DNA from: Bacillota bacterium
GTDB lineage: Bacteria; Bacillota; Clostridia; Acetivibrionales; DSM-1351
Reading direction: 5' to 3'
NCBI GenBank assembly: GCA_023416275.1
Contig: JAEZIB010000102.1
Location: forward strand, 62,001 to 126,000
Length of the DNA stretch: 64,000 nt
Under the pieces are notes generated by a model that saw only the letters and a list, made by a program, of their open reading frames with translations, was not told the origin of the DNA and searched no databases. Positions 1 to 7,494 of the stretch are shown one piece after another (position 1 is the stretch's first letter; each line of letters starts with the position of its first letter). The translations under genes were made by a program, and so were the position numbers.

Positions 1-1
1 A

Positions 2-328
2 GAATTGGAAACTCTGATAAGCAATGCAAAATTTATTGTGGTTCCGTCAATTTGGTACGATAATATGCCAAATGTTTTACTGGAAGCATTCGCTCATGGA
101 AAGCCTGCTATCGCATCAAATTTTGGCAGTTTGCCGGAGGTAGTAGAGGATGGGGTGAATGGCTTGCTTTTCGAACCAAAGAATGAACTGGATTTAGCTG
201 AGAAAATTGATTTGCTTAATTCAAATAATCAATTAATAAAGGAATACGGTAGAAATGCAAGAAGTAAGGCTGAAAAATATTATAATAGTGAATTGCATTA
301 TGATAAATTAAGCAGAATTTTACTTTAA
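2..328 (+). CDS. glycosyltransferase, GT4-like, C-terminal part (cut by window edge)
   Basis: This is the last 108 codons of a glycosyltransferase whose start lies outside the window; the frame is already open at base 2. The segment MPNVLLEAFAHGKPAIAS carries the E-x7-E-type nucleotide-sugar site of GT-B group 1 (GT4) enzymes, followed by the usual gain-of-specificity text SLPEVVEDGVNGLLF. Such enzymes transfer a sugar from an NDP-sugar to a lipid-linked glycan on the inner face of the membrane. The gene ends four bases before a two-hairpin repeat that could terminate it. Family assignment is firm; the sugar is unknown. Confidence 0.85.
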   Translation, partial: ELETLISNAKFIVVPSIWYDNMPNVLLEAFAHGKPAIASNFGSLPEVVEDGVNGLLFEPKNELDLAEKIDLLNSNNQLIKEYGRNARSKAEKYYNSELHYDKLSRILL

Positions 329-331
329 AAA

Positions 332-397
332 ATGCGAAGCTAGCATTTCGTGCATACATGGTCTCTTCGCATAGCAAAAAGCTGCAAGCAGCTTTTT
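332..397 (+). terminator. two-hairpin RNA element F1, divergent copy 0
   Basis: An 8-bp perfect stem ATGCGAAG (332-339) / CTTCGCAT (365-372) encloses TGCATACATGGT. It is followed by a second perfect hairpin AAAAAGCTG-caag-CAGCTTTTT (376-397). The layout and loop words match the other F1 copies although the stem bases differ. It sits directly after the stop codon of the truncated glycosyltransferase and can act as its intrinsic terminator. Confidence 0.6.
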
Positions 398-400
398 GTG

Positions 401-466
401 GTTTTGAGCGATACCTTTGCACAAACATGATGCATTTTCGAGTCACAAAAACCACAAGTGTTTTTT
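401..466 (+). repeat. F1 element copy 1 (degenerate)
   Basis: This stretch shares GCACAAACATGATGCATTTT and CAAAAACCACAAGTG with the other F1 copies. Its first stem is damaged on the 5' side and the second hairpin has lost one base (GTGTTTTTT). The upstream segment TTGTGGTTTT (396-405) can instead pair with AAAACCACAA here, giving an alternative fold across copies 0 and 1. It lies 80 nt upstream of the secreted-protein gene. Confidence 0.5.
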
Positions 467-544
467 GATGGAGTGGTTAGAATAAAGCAGCTAAAAAGGA
501 GAAAATTTTCAGCGAGCAGCTTTTCGTGGAGAATGGAGGTTAGT

Positions 545-2749
545 ATGAGAAAAAAGGTAATATGCTTATGCATTACAGTTTTTATTTTGTGCAATATATG
601 TTGGGTTTCCAGCATAAGTGCTAAAGAAGCTTCAAAAAGCAATAGTGAGAGTAAAAAGGAATTACTTATAGAGAATTCCGCTTCTGTAACCTTGAATAAT
701 GACTGCAGGCTGTTTAATACAAATATCTCAAAGAGCGGATATTGTAGACTTGAAGTTAGAAATAATACTAAGCCTGTTACAATAACGTCATATGGCAAAA
801 ATATATATAACGGTAGCTATCAAAATGGCTATATCAGAAGTGATACCAAAGAAGAGCTTAAAAATGCAAAAAACAAAAAATATAAAACCAGCAAGTGGAT
901 GCGGGTATCCCCTGGTCAAACACTTACAATAAGCGGAAGTGGTGTTAATAGAAACGTATGGCAGCTAAAAAGTGCTGATAATACAAAATATAGTATAAAA
1001 AATTCATCAACAGTAAAAATTCCATATGGTGTAGCATGGGTAAGAGTCTTCTTTGGGTTTGAAGCAAGCGGTAATGTTCAAATTGAATATGGAGATATTG
1101 CTACATCATATGAAAAATATACAGAAAGCAAAATAAATATTCCTGTAATAAAGAATATCACAGGATTAGCTCAGGATTTAAAGCTAAATTGGTATATATT
1201 GAGTACTAAAAAGAACTATAAAAATATAGGTATTCTAAAGAGCTATAACGGATTAACCAATTTTTCAGTGTCAGGTGATGATATTGGAAATGTAAAAATT
1301 TATTACCCCAAGAAAATAACAGCTACAGATGATGGTGTCTATGGTGTTAGATGGAGCCTGACTGAGCTAAATGAGAAATGTGAAAGATTAGGAGCTTCTG
1401 CAGGACTTACTGCAAGTGCAGTGGAAGGTGAGCTGCCAGTTGCCAATGACTTTGATTATATTTATCCGTGGTCAGAAATAAAGCTATGCAATATCGATTC
1501 TGAAGAAAAAATTACATATCAGGAACAAAAGGAATTTGCATATGATGGTTCAAATGGAAATGTATTTGTTGAAATACCTAAATGGTACGTAAAAAGATAT
1601 CAGGATGCCACCCATGAATATTTGTATATTTCAAAAACTCAGAAGGAGGGCTTCGAAGTGGAGCCGGCATTTCTAGAGGGAAATCAGGTTTTAGATAAAA
1701 TATATATTGCAGCATATGACGGCTTTGTGACGGAGGAGAATAAGCTGGTGAGCTGGTCTGGTAAATACCCCACAACCAATTTGCCTCTATGCACCTACCG
1801 TGACTATGCTAGAAAAAACGGAAGTATGAGATATGGAGTGCTTGATATAAGGTGTATTTTTGCACTACAGCATTTGTATCTTGTTGAGTTTGCTAATAAG
1901 AACAGTAGTAAGACTATAGGTATGGGTTTGCAAAAAATGCAATATCCCTTTATTAAATCGGCTGCAATTTCTGAAAAGCACAGTAATAGAATTATTTTAC
2001 CTAAAAATGCATGTTTTAAGGTTGGTCAGTCCTGCTCAGTATCGGAAAAGGGCAATTACTATATGAATCATAGAACCATAACAGCTATTGAACGCTTTGA
2101 TGATAAAAACATAGCAATTTACTTTTCGGGTGAGCCTTATGATGTTAACGCTTCAACTACATATATTTACAATACACCTATGGCAAGCGGTATGTGTGAT
2201 ACAATGACGTCACCAAGCGGATATGCATTAGGTGCTCTTAGTGGAAATGGTTATACAAGTGTGAGATATAGGTTTGTTGAAAATCCATGGGGGAATATTT
2301 GGAACTGCATTGACGGAGCAATAGTGAAAGATTTTGTTCCATATGTTTGCTATGATATGACGAAGTACGTGAGTGCGGGTTCAGAGGATTATTTGCCACT
2401 AAACTATACATTACCTGAGCAAATGGAAAATGAGAACAGAGAAGATTATGTAAATCAAATAATTAAAAACCTTGGGTATGATGAGAGATACCCCTCAATA
2501 GCATTTCCTGTAGAAATATCAAACGGAGCTAACAAGGACAATAGCTTTGCAGACTCCTGGTATTGTGTAGAATCTTCTAAACCACGGGAAATTCGGTGGA
2601 AGGGTGCATGGGATTTAGGAACAGGTGTAGCTGATAGAGCAGGTATATTTATGCTGAGGGCATGGTTTTATATTGATCATCCTTATTGGCATGATGGTGC
2701 TAGACTCATGTACAAACCAATTAATTTAGATGCTACAAATAAAAACTAA
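545..2749 (+). CDS. large secreted protein of unknown function
   Basis: The chosen ATG at 545 has GGAGG five bases upstream and opens directly into a signal peptide: MRKK, then a hydrophobic stretch to about residue 25 ending near SISAKEA. An upstream in-frame start at 458 lacks a good site and would bury the signal. The mature part (about 705 residues) is rich in Asn, Ser, Tyr and aromatic residues, as in extracellular beta-rich proteins. The C-terminal third (RYRFVENPWGNIWNCIDG, later AGIFMLRAW and DGARLMYKP) is faintly reminiscent of C-type-lectin/formylglycine-enzyme folds seen in tail-fibre-like proteins. That resemblance is weak and I assign no function. Its place at the edge of a polysaccharide locus suggests a surface role, by context only. 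Confidence 0.75.
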   Translation: MRKKVICLCITVFILCNICWVSSISAKEASKSNSESKKELLIENSASVTLNNDCRLFNTNISKSGYCRLEVRNNTKPVTITSYGKNIYNGSYQNGYIRSDTKEELKNAKNKKYKTSKWMRVSPGQTLTISGSGVNRNVWQLKSADNTKYSIKNSSTVKIPYGVAWVRVFFGFEASGNVQIEYGDIATSYEKYTESKINIPVIKNITGLAQDLKLNWYILSTKKNYKNIGILKSYNGLTNFSVSGDDIGNVKIYYPKKITATDDGVYGVRWSLTELNEKCERLGASAGLTASAVEGELPVANDFDYIYPWSEIKLCNIDSEEKITYQEQKEFAYDGSNGNVFVEIPKWYVKRYQDATHEYLYISKTQKEGFEVEPAFLEGNQVLDKIYIAAYDGFVTEENKLVSWSGKYPTTNLPLCTYRDYARKNGSMRYGVLDIRCIFALQHLYLVEFANKNSSKTIGMGLQKMQYPFIKSAAISEKHSNRIILPKNACFKVGQSCSVSEKGNYYMNHRTITAIERFDDKNIAIYFSGEPYDVNASTTYIYNTPMASGMCDTMTSPSGYALGALSGNGYTSVRYRFVENPWGNIWNCIDGAIVKDFVPYVCYDMTKYVSAGSEDYLPLNYTLPEQMENENREDYVNQIIKNLGYDERYPSIAFPVEISNGANKDNSFADSWYCVESSKPREIRWKGAWDLGTGVADRAGIFMLRAWFYIDHPYWHDGARLMYKPINLDATNKN

Positions 2750-3115
2750 TTAGGGCATTCTGGATGAGTGCAATATAATGTGTTATTGAAATATTTTGCA
2801 ACACTCTTTAACATATAAATTTCTATATTTAAGCAGTTATTTCGTCAACAAACAATTGATAAGTCTCCCATACCGATAGAATTTTATGTGCGGGAGTTGA
2901 TTCATTAATTTAAAATGTACTTCTAGTATTTCATTATGATGCATAGATATTTAGTGTATATATTCAAAACTCATACATGTAATTCATAAATATGTTATAT
3001 CAAAAGCTGTATTTATACATGTCTACTAGCATTCAGCAAACCCTAATTATAAACAAAATAGGGGGTAATTTGCTATAACCTAAAACCAAATGATGAATAG
3101 AAAGGGAGAATCATC
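2750..3115 (+). other. AT-rich spacer with repeat F3 and two hairpins
   Basis: There is no credible gene in these 366 bases. They hold a weak hairpin GAGTG...CACTC (2766-2806) that could end the preceding gene, a reverse-oriented F3 repeat (2844-2886), and a hairpin AGCAAACCCTA (3035-3045) / TAGGG...TTTGCT (3059-3074) just upstream of the ribosome binding site of the radical SAM gene. Confidence 0.5.
2844..2886 (-). repeat. F3 dispersed repeat, copy a
   Basis: Read on the minus strand it matches the consensus AAAAGTCTATCGGTRCTC then TTATCAATGGTTTGTTG, differing at TTCTATCGGTATGGGAG. It is one of seven copies in spacers of this window. Confidence 0.55.
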
Positions 3116-4165
3116 ATGAAAAGAAAATTATACGGCTCTATCATTATTACGTACCGTTGTAACGCAAGGTGTAACATGTGCAATTGCTTTAGAGATCCCA
3201 GCAAGCCCAACGAAGAAATGTCATTGGATTTGATTAAAAAGCTTCCTGAGATGGCATTCACTAACATAACAGGCGGTGAACCTTTTATTCGTAATGATAT
3301 AAACGAAATTGTCAGAGAGCTTTACAAAAAGACAAATCGAATTGTAATCTCGACAAATGGTTACTTTACAGATAGAATACTAGCCTTATGTGAAGAGTTT
3401 CCTCAGGTGGGAATAAGAATCAGCATTGAGGGACTTCAAGAGTCAAATGACAAAATAAGAGGAATTCCTGATGGCTTCAATAGAGGTTACGCTACCTTGA
3501 GAAAACTGGTAGCAGCCGGTCATAAGGATGTGGGCTTTGGCTGTACCGTTCAAGAAATGAATTCTGATGATTTGCTTCCTCTATACAAGCTTTCTGATGA
3601 GTTAAATATGGAATTTGCCACTGCAACACTGCATAACTCCTTCTACTTTAGAAAAACAAACAATAAAATAAACGATAAGCTTAAAGTCTCGAAGGCCTTT
3701 GAAGAACTGATAAATCAGCTGCTTAAGTCTAAATCTCCTAAGAAATGGTTCAGAGCATATTTTAATCATGGATTAATTAACTATATATACGGCAATAAAC
3801 GCTATTTGCCATGTGGAATGGGAAGCAATGGCTTTTTTGTTGACCCTTTTGGACATGTTTTGCCTTGCAATGGGAGTACTACTAAAATGTCTATGGGCAA
3901 TCTGAATGAAAAAAACTGGGATGAAATATGGAATTCTAAAAAGGCTGGAGAGATTAGAAAAAAGGTAAAGGCATGTACAAAAAATTGCTGGATGATAGGC
4001 AGTGCCGCACCTGCAATGAAGGAAAGGATATGGATTCCGCTATTTTGGGTTATTAAACATAAGCTAAAGGGAGGCTACAACCTATGTGAAAATAAATTCA
4101 TAGACATGAAGGAGCATGCAAAATATGAAAATCGCAATGATAGGGCAGAAAGGTATTCCGTCTAG
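3116..4165 (+). CDS. radical SAM/SPASM-type enzyme
   Basis: This 349-residue protein begins with beta-strand text and the radical SAM motif CNARCNMC (Cys15, Cys19, Cys22), which binds the 4Fe-4S cluster that cleaves S-adenosylmethionine. NITGGEPFIR follows as the GGEP motif. The C-terminal half has a SPASM-like cysteine set (CGMGSNGFFVDPFGHVLPC, then ACTKNCW), suggesting extra Fe-S clusters as in peptide- or sugar-modifying members. GGGAG precedes the ATG by nine bases. Its last 41 bases overlap the next glycosyltransferase, so the two are probably translationally coupled. The substrate could be a precursor peptide of the nearby locus or a sugar/aglycone of the glycan; the sequence does not decide. 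Confidence 0.85.
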   Translation: MKRKLYGSIIITYRCNARCNMCNCFRDPSKPNEEMSLDLIKKLPEMAFTNITGGEPFIRNDINEIVRELYKKTNRIVISTNGYFTDRILALCEEFPQVGIRISIEGLQESNDKIRGIPDGFNRGYATLRKLVAAGHKDVGFGCTVQEMNSDDLLPLYKLSDELNMEFATATLHNSFYFRKTNNKINDKLKVSKAFEELINQLLKSKSPKKWFRAYFNHGLINYIYGNKRYLPCGMGSNGFFVDPFGHVLPCNGSTTKMSMGNLNEKNWDEIWNSKKAGEIRKKVKACTKNCWMIGSAAPAMKERIWIPLFWVIKHKLKGGYNLCENKFIDMKEHAKYENRNDRAERYSV

Positions 4166-5297
4166 AGCTGGAGGAGTAGAAATCCATGTTGAGGAAATCT
4201 CAAAAAGGCTTGCTTATTTAGGCTATGAAATGGAGGTTTACTGCAGAAGGGGCTACTGTGATAAAGAGTTCTCTGATAGTAAGTATCAGGGAATTACTAT
4301 TAAATATACACCCTATATTAAGTCAAAACATTTGGATTCTATAACGCATACTTTTATTTCCACGATAAGTGCACTTCTTTCTCACTGTGATATATTTCAT
4401 TATCATGCATTAGGCCCCTCCACAATGGCTTTTATACCAAGAATATTTGGGAAAAAGGTTGTTTGTACGGTGCATGGACTTGATTGGCAGCGTGGTAAAT
4501 GGGGTAAATTTGCATCGAAATATTTGAAGTTTGGCGAGTATGCTTCAGCAAAATTTTCCCACAGAACAATAAATGTTTCAAAGAATCTGGTTAAATACTA
4601 TAGGGAGAAGTACAAGCTGGAAACCAGATATATCCCCAATGGGGTTGAAAGACCTGACTTAGTGAAACCCTTAATAATAAGGGAAAAATACAATTTAGGC
4701 AAAGACCAATATATATTATTTTTGGCAAGGCTTGTACCTGAGAAGGGAATACATTACCTGATTGATGCTTTTAGTAGAGTTAAAACAGAAAAGAAGTTGG
4801 TAATAGCAGGTGGGTCAAGCCATAGTGAGGGCTACGAAAGTGAATTAAGACAAATGGCAAGAGAAAATAAGAATATTATTTTTACTGGATTTGTTAAGGG
4901 ACTAGAATTGGCGGAGCTATACAGCAACGCTTATTTTTATGTCCTTCCTTCTGATATAGAAGGCCTACCAATAAGCCTACTAGAAGCTATGAGTTACGGG
5001 AATTGCTGCTTAGTCAGTGACATAGCAGAAAACACAGATGTTGTTGGAAGCATCGGATACTGTTTTAAAAAATCAGATGTTTATGATCTGGAGCAAAAGC
5101 TCAAGATGTTAATTGAAAATGAAAGCAAGGTTTTAAAAGTAAGAGAGCTTGCGGCTCAATACATTATAAATAAGTATAATTGGGATCGGATATCCATTGA
5201 TACAAAACACGTATACATGGAACTTATGGGCACTAAGAAAAAAATAACAGATAAGTGGAGGTTGGGAAATGACGGAAAAAGACATACTCTTAATTGA
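4125..5297 (+). CDS. glycosyltransferase, GT4 with DUF1972-type N-terminus
   Basis: The start at 4125 (MKIAMIGQKG) is preferred over 4116 because AAGGAG then lies ten rather than about one base away. The N-terminus IGQKGIPSRAGGVEIHVEE is the hallmark of DUF1972-type rhamnosyl/galactosyl-like transferases. The C-terminal GT-B half contains FLARLVPEKGIHYLIDAF and the acceptor/donor loop EGLPISLLEAMSYG. It should transfer a sugar to a lipid-linked oligosaccharide at the cytoplasmic membrane face. It overlaps the radical SAM gene before it and the nucleotidyltransferase-family gene after it, so the three form one translational block. The sugar is unknown. Confidence 0.88.
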   Translation: MKIAMIGQKGIPSRAGGVEIHVEEISKRLAYLGYEMEVYCRRGYCDKEFSDSKYQGITIKYTPYIKSKHLDSITHTFISTISALLSHCDIFHYHALGPSTMAFIPRIFGKKVVCTVHGLDWQRGKWGKFASKYLKFGEYASAKFSHRTINVSKNLVKYYREKYKLETRYIPNGVERPDLVKPLIIREKYNLGKDQYILFLARLVPEKGIHYLIDAFSRVKTEKKLVIAGGSSHSEGYESELRQMARENKNIIFTGFVKGLELAELYSNAYFYVLPSDIEGLPISLLEAMSYGNCCLVSDIAENTDVVGSIGYCFKKSDVYDLEQKLKMLIENESKVLKVRELAAQYIINKYNWDRISIDTKHVYMELMGTKKKITDKWRLGNDGKRHTLN

Positions 5298-6513
5298 AAT
5301 ACTGTGTGCTGCAATTTACAATAGGGAATTTCAAATAGATAAATGTAAAGCAGCAGCTGTTGATTGGGACGAAATATATAAAGTGGCCCGTGCCCATCAA
5401 GTACATACTTTGGTATTTCCTGTTATAAAGGACATAGATTCAGAGATAGGGCTTGATGATAAGCTAATGGCTGTATGGAATATATCTGTGATGTCCTGTG
5501 GGATTCAGATGATTTGTGGCGAAGTATGGCTTGGAGAGGTTATTGAAACTTTGTCTGCTCTAGGTATTAAAGCAATTGTACTTAAAGGGATGGCAATAAA
5601 TAAGTGCTATCCACAACCTGAGCTGAGAACTATGGGAGATGCAGACCTGCTAGTACATGAAGAGGATATGAAAAAAGCTACTGAAGTATTAGAAAAATTA
5701 GGCTATATTTCTGCGAAGGACAAAAAAACTAAACATATTGAGTTTTTCAAGAAAAACGCCATATCAATTGAACTGCACAGGCTATTAATAGATTATGACT
5801 TTATGCAGAATAAAGAAAGCTTTCATGATGAAGTATGGAAGAATACTACATCTGTAAATTTAGGTTCAATACAAGCAAATATTTTATCATGGGAAATGCA
5901 GATTTTACATATATGTATTCATATGGCTTCACATATCTCTTATGGAGGTATAGGCCTTAGACAATTATGTGATCTGGTTATGGTAGTGGAAACGAAAAGA
6001 AATGAAATTAACTGGAATATTGTACAAGATAGGTCAATAAAATATGGCATTGACAACTTTATAAGTGCGATATTTTTGGTTTGTAATCGGTTATTTAATA
6101 TGGAAGTCCCGGCAGATTTGGTGTTTAGAAATATAGACGATGAAAAATTAGATAGGCTGATTAATGACATTCTTGCTGGAGGAAATTTAGGCAATAGTGA
6201 CATTTATCGAACATCTGCAAATATACTTTTAACTAATTCTAATAATGCAGATGAGCTTAATTATAATAATAAACTTTCCAGGGCTAGACGAATTCTTTTC
6301 CCTGATCGAAATATTATGGCAAAAAGGAAAAAGTATCTATATGTTCAGAAGAGTCCGATATTTTTACCTTTTGCATGGATTCATAGAATAGCTTATGGAT
6401 TTAAAAGAAAAGATTTTAATTTTGATGATAAGAAAGCTATTTTTCAGGATAACGAGCTAAATATAATGGCTAGAGAGCGAAATAATCTATTGGAATGGTT
6501 AGGGTTGAGATAG
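5269..6513 (+). CDS. NTP_transf_5 (nucleotidyltransferase-fold) family protein
   Basis: This 414-residue protein has the family core LKGMAINKCYPQPELRTMGD followed by ADLLV (about residues 105-128). That is the R-x-x-x-D-x-D-type pattern of PF14907 nucleotidyltransferase-fold proteins. From established knowledge, members occur in lasso-peptide and other RiPP clusters; in the pseudomycoidin cluster a homologue is tied to glycosylation of the phosphorylated peptide. The gene overlaps the upstream glycosyltransferase by 29 bases and lies just before the first precursor peptide. I infer a tailoring role on the peptide; a role in polysaccharide assembly is the alternative. Confidence 0.8.
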   Translation: MTEKDILLIEILCAAIYNREFQIDKCKAAAVDWDEIYKVARAHQVHTLVFPVIKDIDSEIGLDDKLMAVWNISVMSCGIQMICGEVWLGEVIETLSALGIKAIVLKGMAINKCYPQPELRTMGDADLLVHEEDMKKATEVLEKLGYISAKDKKTKHIEFFKKNAISIELHRLLIDYDFMQNKESFHDEVWKNTTSVNLGSIQANILSWEMQILHICIHMASHISYGGIGLRQLCDLVMVVETKRNEINWNIVQDRSIKYGIDNFISAIFLVCNRLFNMEVPADLVFRNIDDEKLDRLINDILAGGNLGNSDIYRTSANILLTNSNNADELNYNNKLSRARRILFPDRNIMAKRKKYLYVQKSPIFLPFAWIHRIAYGFKRKDFNFDDKKAIFQDNELNIMARERNNLLEWLGLR

Positions 6514-6540
6514 TTCCTTATTATTGTAATTTTACACATA

Positions 6541-6583
6541 GAAGTCTATTGTGCTTAACAAATATCAATGGTTATTGCCAATA
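6541..6583 (+). repeat. F3 dispersed repeat, copy b
   Basis: It matches GAAGTCTATTGTGCTTAACA followed by ATCAATGGTTATTGCCAATA and shares the 3' extension ATAATTGCTGA with the other long copies. It lies between the NTP_transf_5 gene and precursor peptide 1. Confidence 0.5.
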
Positions 6584-6608
6584 TAATTGCTGAGAATATA
6601 GGAAGTTA

Positions 6609-6629
6609 CATGTTTAAAACCTAAACATG
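6609..6629 (+). promoter_or_regulatory. perfect hairpin before precursor peptide 1
   Basis: CATGTTTA and TAAACATG form an 8-bp stem with a five-base loop, ending about 18 bases before the AGGAGG ribosome binding site of the first precursor gene. It could be an RNA processing or translation-control hairpin; it has no T-tract. Confidence 0.4.
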
Positions 6630-6660
6630 ATTATAAAAAAATTACAAGGAGGCATTTAGT

Positions 6661-6840
6661 ATGAAAATTTATGTAAAACCAAGTATGGAAGTTATAAAAC
6701 TTCGCCCGGAGGAAGGAATTGCATGCTTTGGCTCGAGCAATGATAGTGGACATGGGGACCAAGGTGGAAAACATCAGGATGGAGGACATCATGGCGGCAA
6801 AAGCAACTGGAGTTCATTTTGGTTCTTTTGCAATTGGTAA
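6661..6840 (+). CDS. RiPP precursor peptide 1 (Gly/His-rich core)
   Basis: A 59-residue ORF with an excellent site (AAGGAGG seven to eight bases before ATG). The leader MKIYVKPSMEVIKLRPEEG matches those of the two peptides further down (Y-V-x-P-x-M...L-R-x-E-E), although here a Pro replaces Val. The core after Ile-Ala starts with CFGSSNDSG, continues with Gly, His, Asp and Lys residues (GGKHQDGGHHGGK) and ends with an aromatic block, WSSFWFFCNW. It has two cysteines, near residue 22 and residue 57. The PqqD-like gene follows 48 bases later. The ribosomally made, modified-peptide role is inferred from leader conservation and neighbours; the modification is unknown. Confidence 0.8.
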   Translation: MKIYVKPSMEVIKLRPEEGIACFGSSNDSGHGDQGGKHQDGGHHGGKSNWSSFWFFCNW

Positions 6841-6887
6841 GGATATTTAAAAAGATTGAGAGGTATTTTTTTTGGAGGATGATTATT

Positions 6888-7154
6888 ATGCAGATTAAAA
6901 CTGGATTTATGCTGCGAGAAATAGCAGGGCAATCAGTAGTAGTTCCGCTAGGAGCAAGAGTTGTTGAATTTAATGGAATTATGACTCTCAGCGAGAGCGG
7001 AGCATTGTTGTGGAGAGAGCTAGAAAAGAATTCATCGATGGAGGAAATGGTGGAGCTGCTACTCTCTGAGTATGACATAGATAGGGAAACTGCCCGAAAT
7101 GATGTTGAGGAGTTTTTAAAGAGCATGGCTGATACCAGCATTATTGAGCAATGA
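6888..7154 (+). CDS. PqqD-like RiPP recognition protein
   Basis: An 88-residue PqqD-family protein. The ATG at 6888 lies nine bases after GGAGG. Family text includes LREIAGQSVVVPLG, an N-terminal beta region, then ALLWRELEKNSSMEEMVELL and the helical tail with DVEEFL. PqqD-type domains bind leader peptides and present the core to a modifying enzyme. Standing between precursor 1 and the radical SAM/SPASM enzyme, it very likely recognises the shared Y-V-x-P leader. It is a free-standing partner, not fused to the enzyme. Confidence 0.88.
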   Translation: MQIKTGFMLREIAGQSVVVPLGARVVEFNGIMTLSESGALLWRELEKNSSMEEMVELLLSEYDIDRETARNDVEEFLKSMADTSIIEQ

Positions 7155-7176
7155 TATAGATTGTACGAAGTTAATA

Positions 7177-7240
7177 TTCAGCCACTTAATATTGATTATT
7201 AACTCAGTCTATGGGTGCTCAAACTTATCAATGGCTGAAT
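7177..7240 (+). repeat. F3 dispersed repeat, copy c, bounded by inverted repeats
   Basis: CAGTCTATGGGTGCTCAAAC followed by TTATCAATGGCTGAAT matches the F3 consensus. The unit is enclosed by ATTCAGCC (7177-7184) and GGCTGAAT (7233-7240), so the RNA can fold into a long hairpin. It lies in the 340-bp spacer between the PqqD-like and radical SAM genes. Confidence 0.5.
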
Positions 7241-7244
7241 AGTA

Positions 7245-7309
7245 ATTGTGCAAATATGATGCATTATTAAGTCCCAAAAACCACAAGTGGTTTATGCAGT
7301 GTGGAGGTT
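7245..7309 (+). repeat. F1 element copy 2 (partial) with trailing SD
   Basis: It contains TGTGCAAATATGATGCATTA and CCCAAAAACCACAAGTGG but lacks an intact first stem. It ends in TGTGGAGGTT (7300-7309), a ribosome-binding-site-like word that recurs after other F1 copies. Confidence 0.5.
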
Positions 7310-7312
7310 ATC

Positions 7313-7378
7313 AGCTCGAAAACAAAGCGTGTGTGAACATGTTGCATTTTCGAGCCCCAAAAACCACAAGTGGTTTTT
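7313..7378 (+). repeat. F1 element copy 3
   Basis: Stem 1 is GCTCGAAAA (7314-7322) / TTTTCGAGC (7347-7355). Stem 2 is AAAAACC-acaagt-GGTTTTT inside 7359-7378, with a T-run as in an intrinsic terminator. The apical part holds GAACATGTTGCA. It directly abuts copy 2, giving a tandem pair upstream of the radical SAM/SPASM gene. Confidence 0.65.
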
Positions 7379-7421
7379 GCAGTGTAGAGATACTCCACTG
7401 GTGCTTTTTAAAATTTTTATT

Positions 7422-7491
7422 CCTCAATGAGGTGTGGAGGTTCTCTACTTGTACTTTACTATAATTTATGCCCAAATTGGGTGTGGAGGTT
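7422..7491 (+). promoter_or_regulatory. two small hairpin + TGTGGAGGTT modules
   Basis: CCTCAATGAGG (7422-7432) and CCCAAATTGGG (7471-7481) are short palindromes of different sequence, each followed at once by TGTGGAGGTT (7433-7442, 7482-7491). Only the second is placed to serve the radical SAM start at 7495. The first may be a remnant of duplication or a decoy site. Confidence 0.4.
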
Positions 7492-7494
7492 GTT

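Noticed and set aside
7246..7464. A 72-codon ORF across the F1 tandem copies
   Set aside because: It is formed by repeat sequence, has no site, and its codons follow the repeat rather than a protein.
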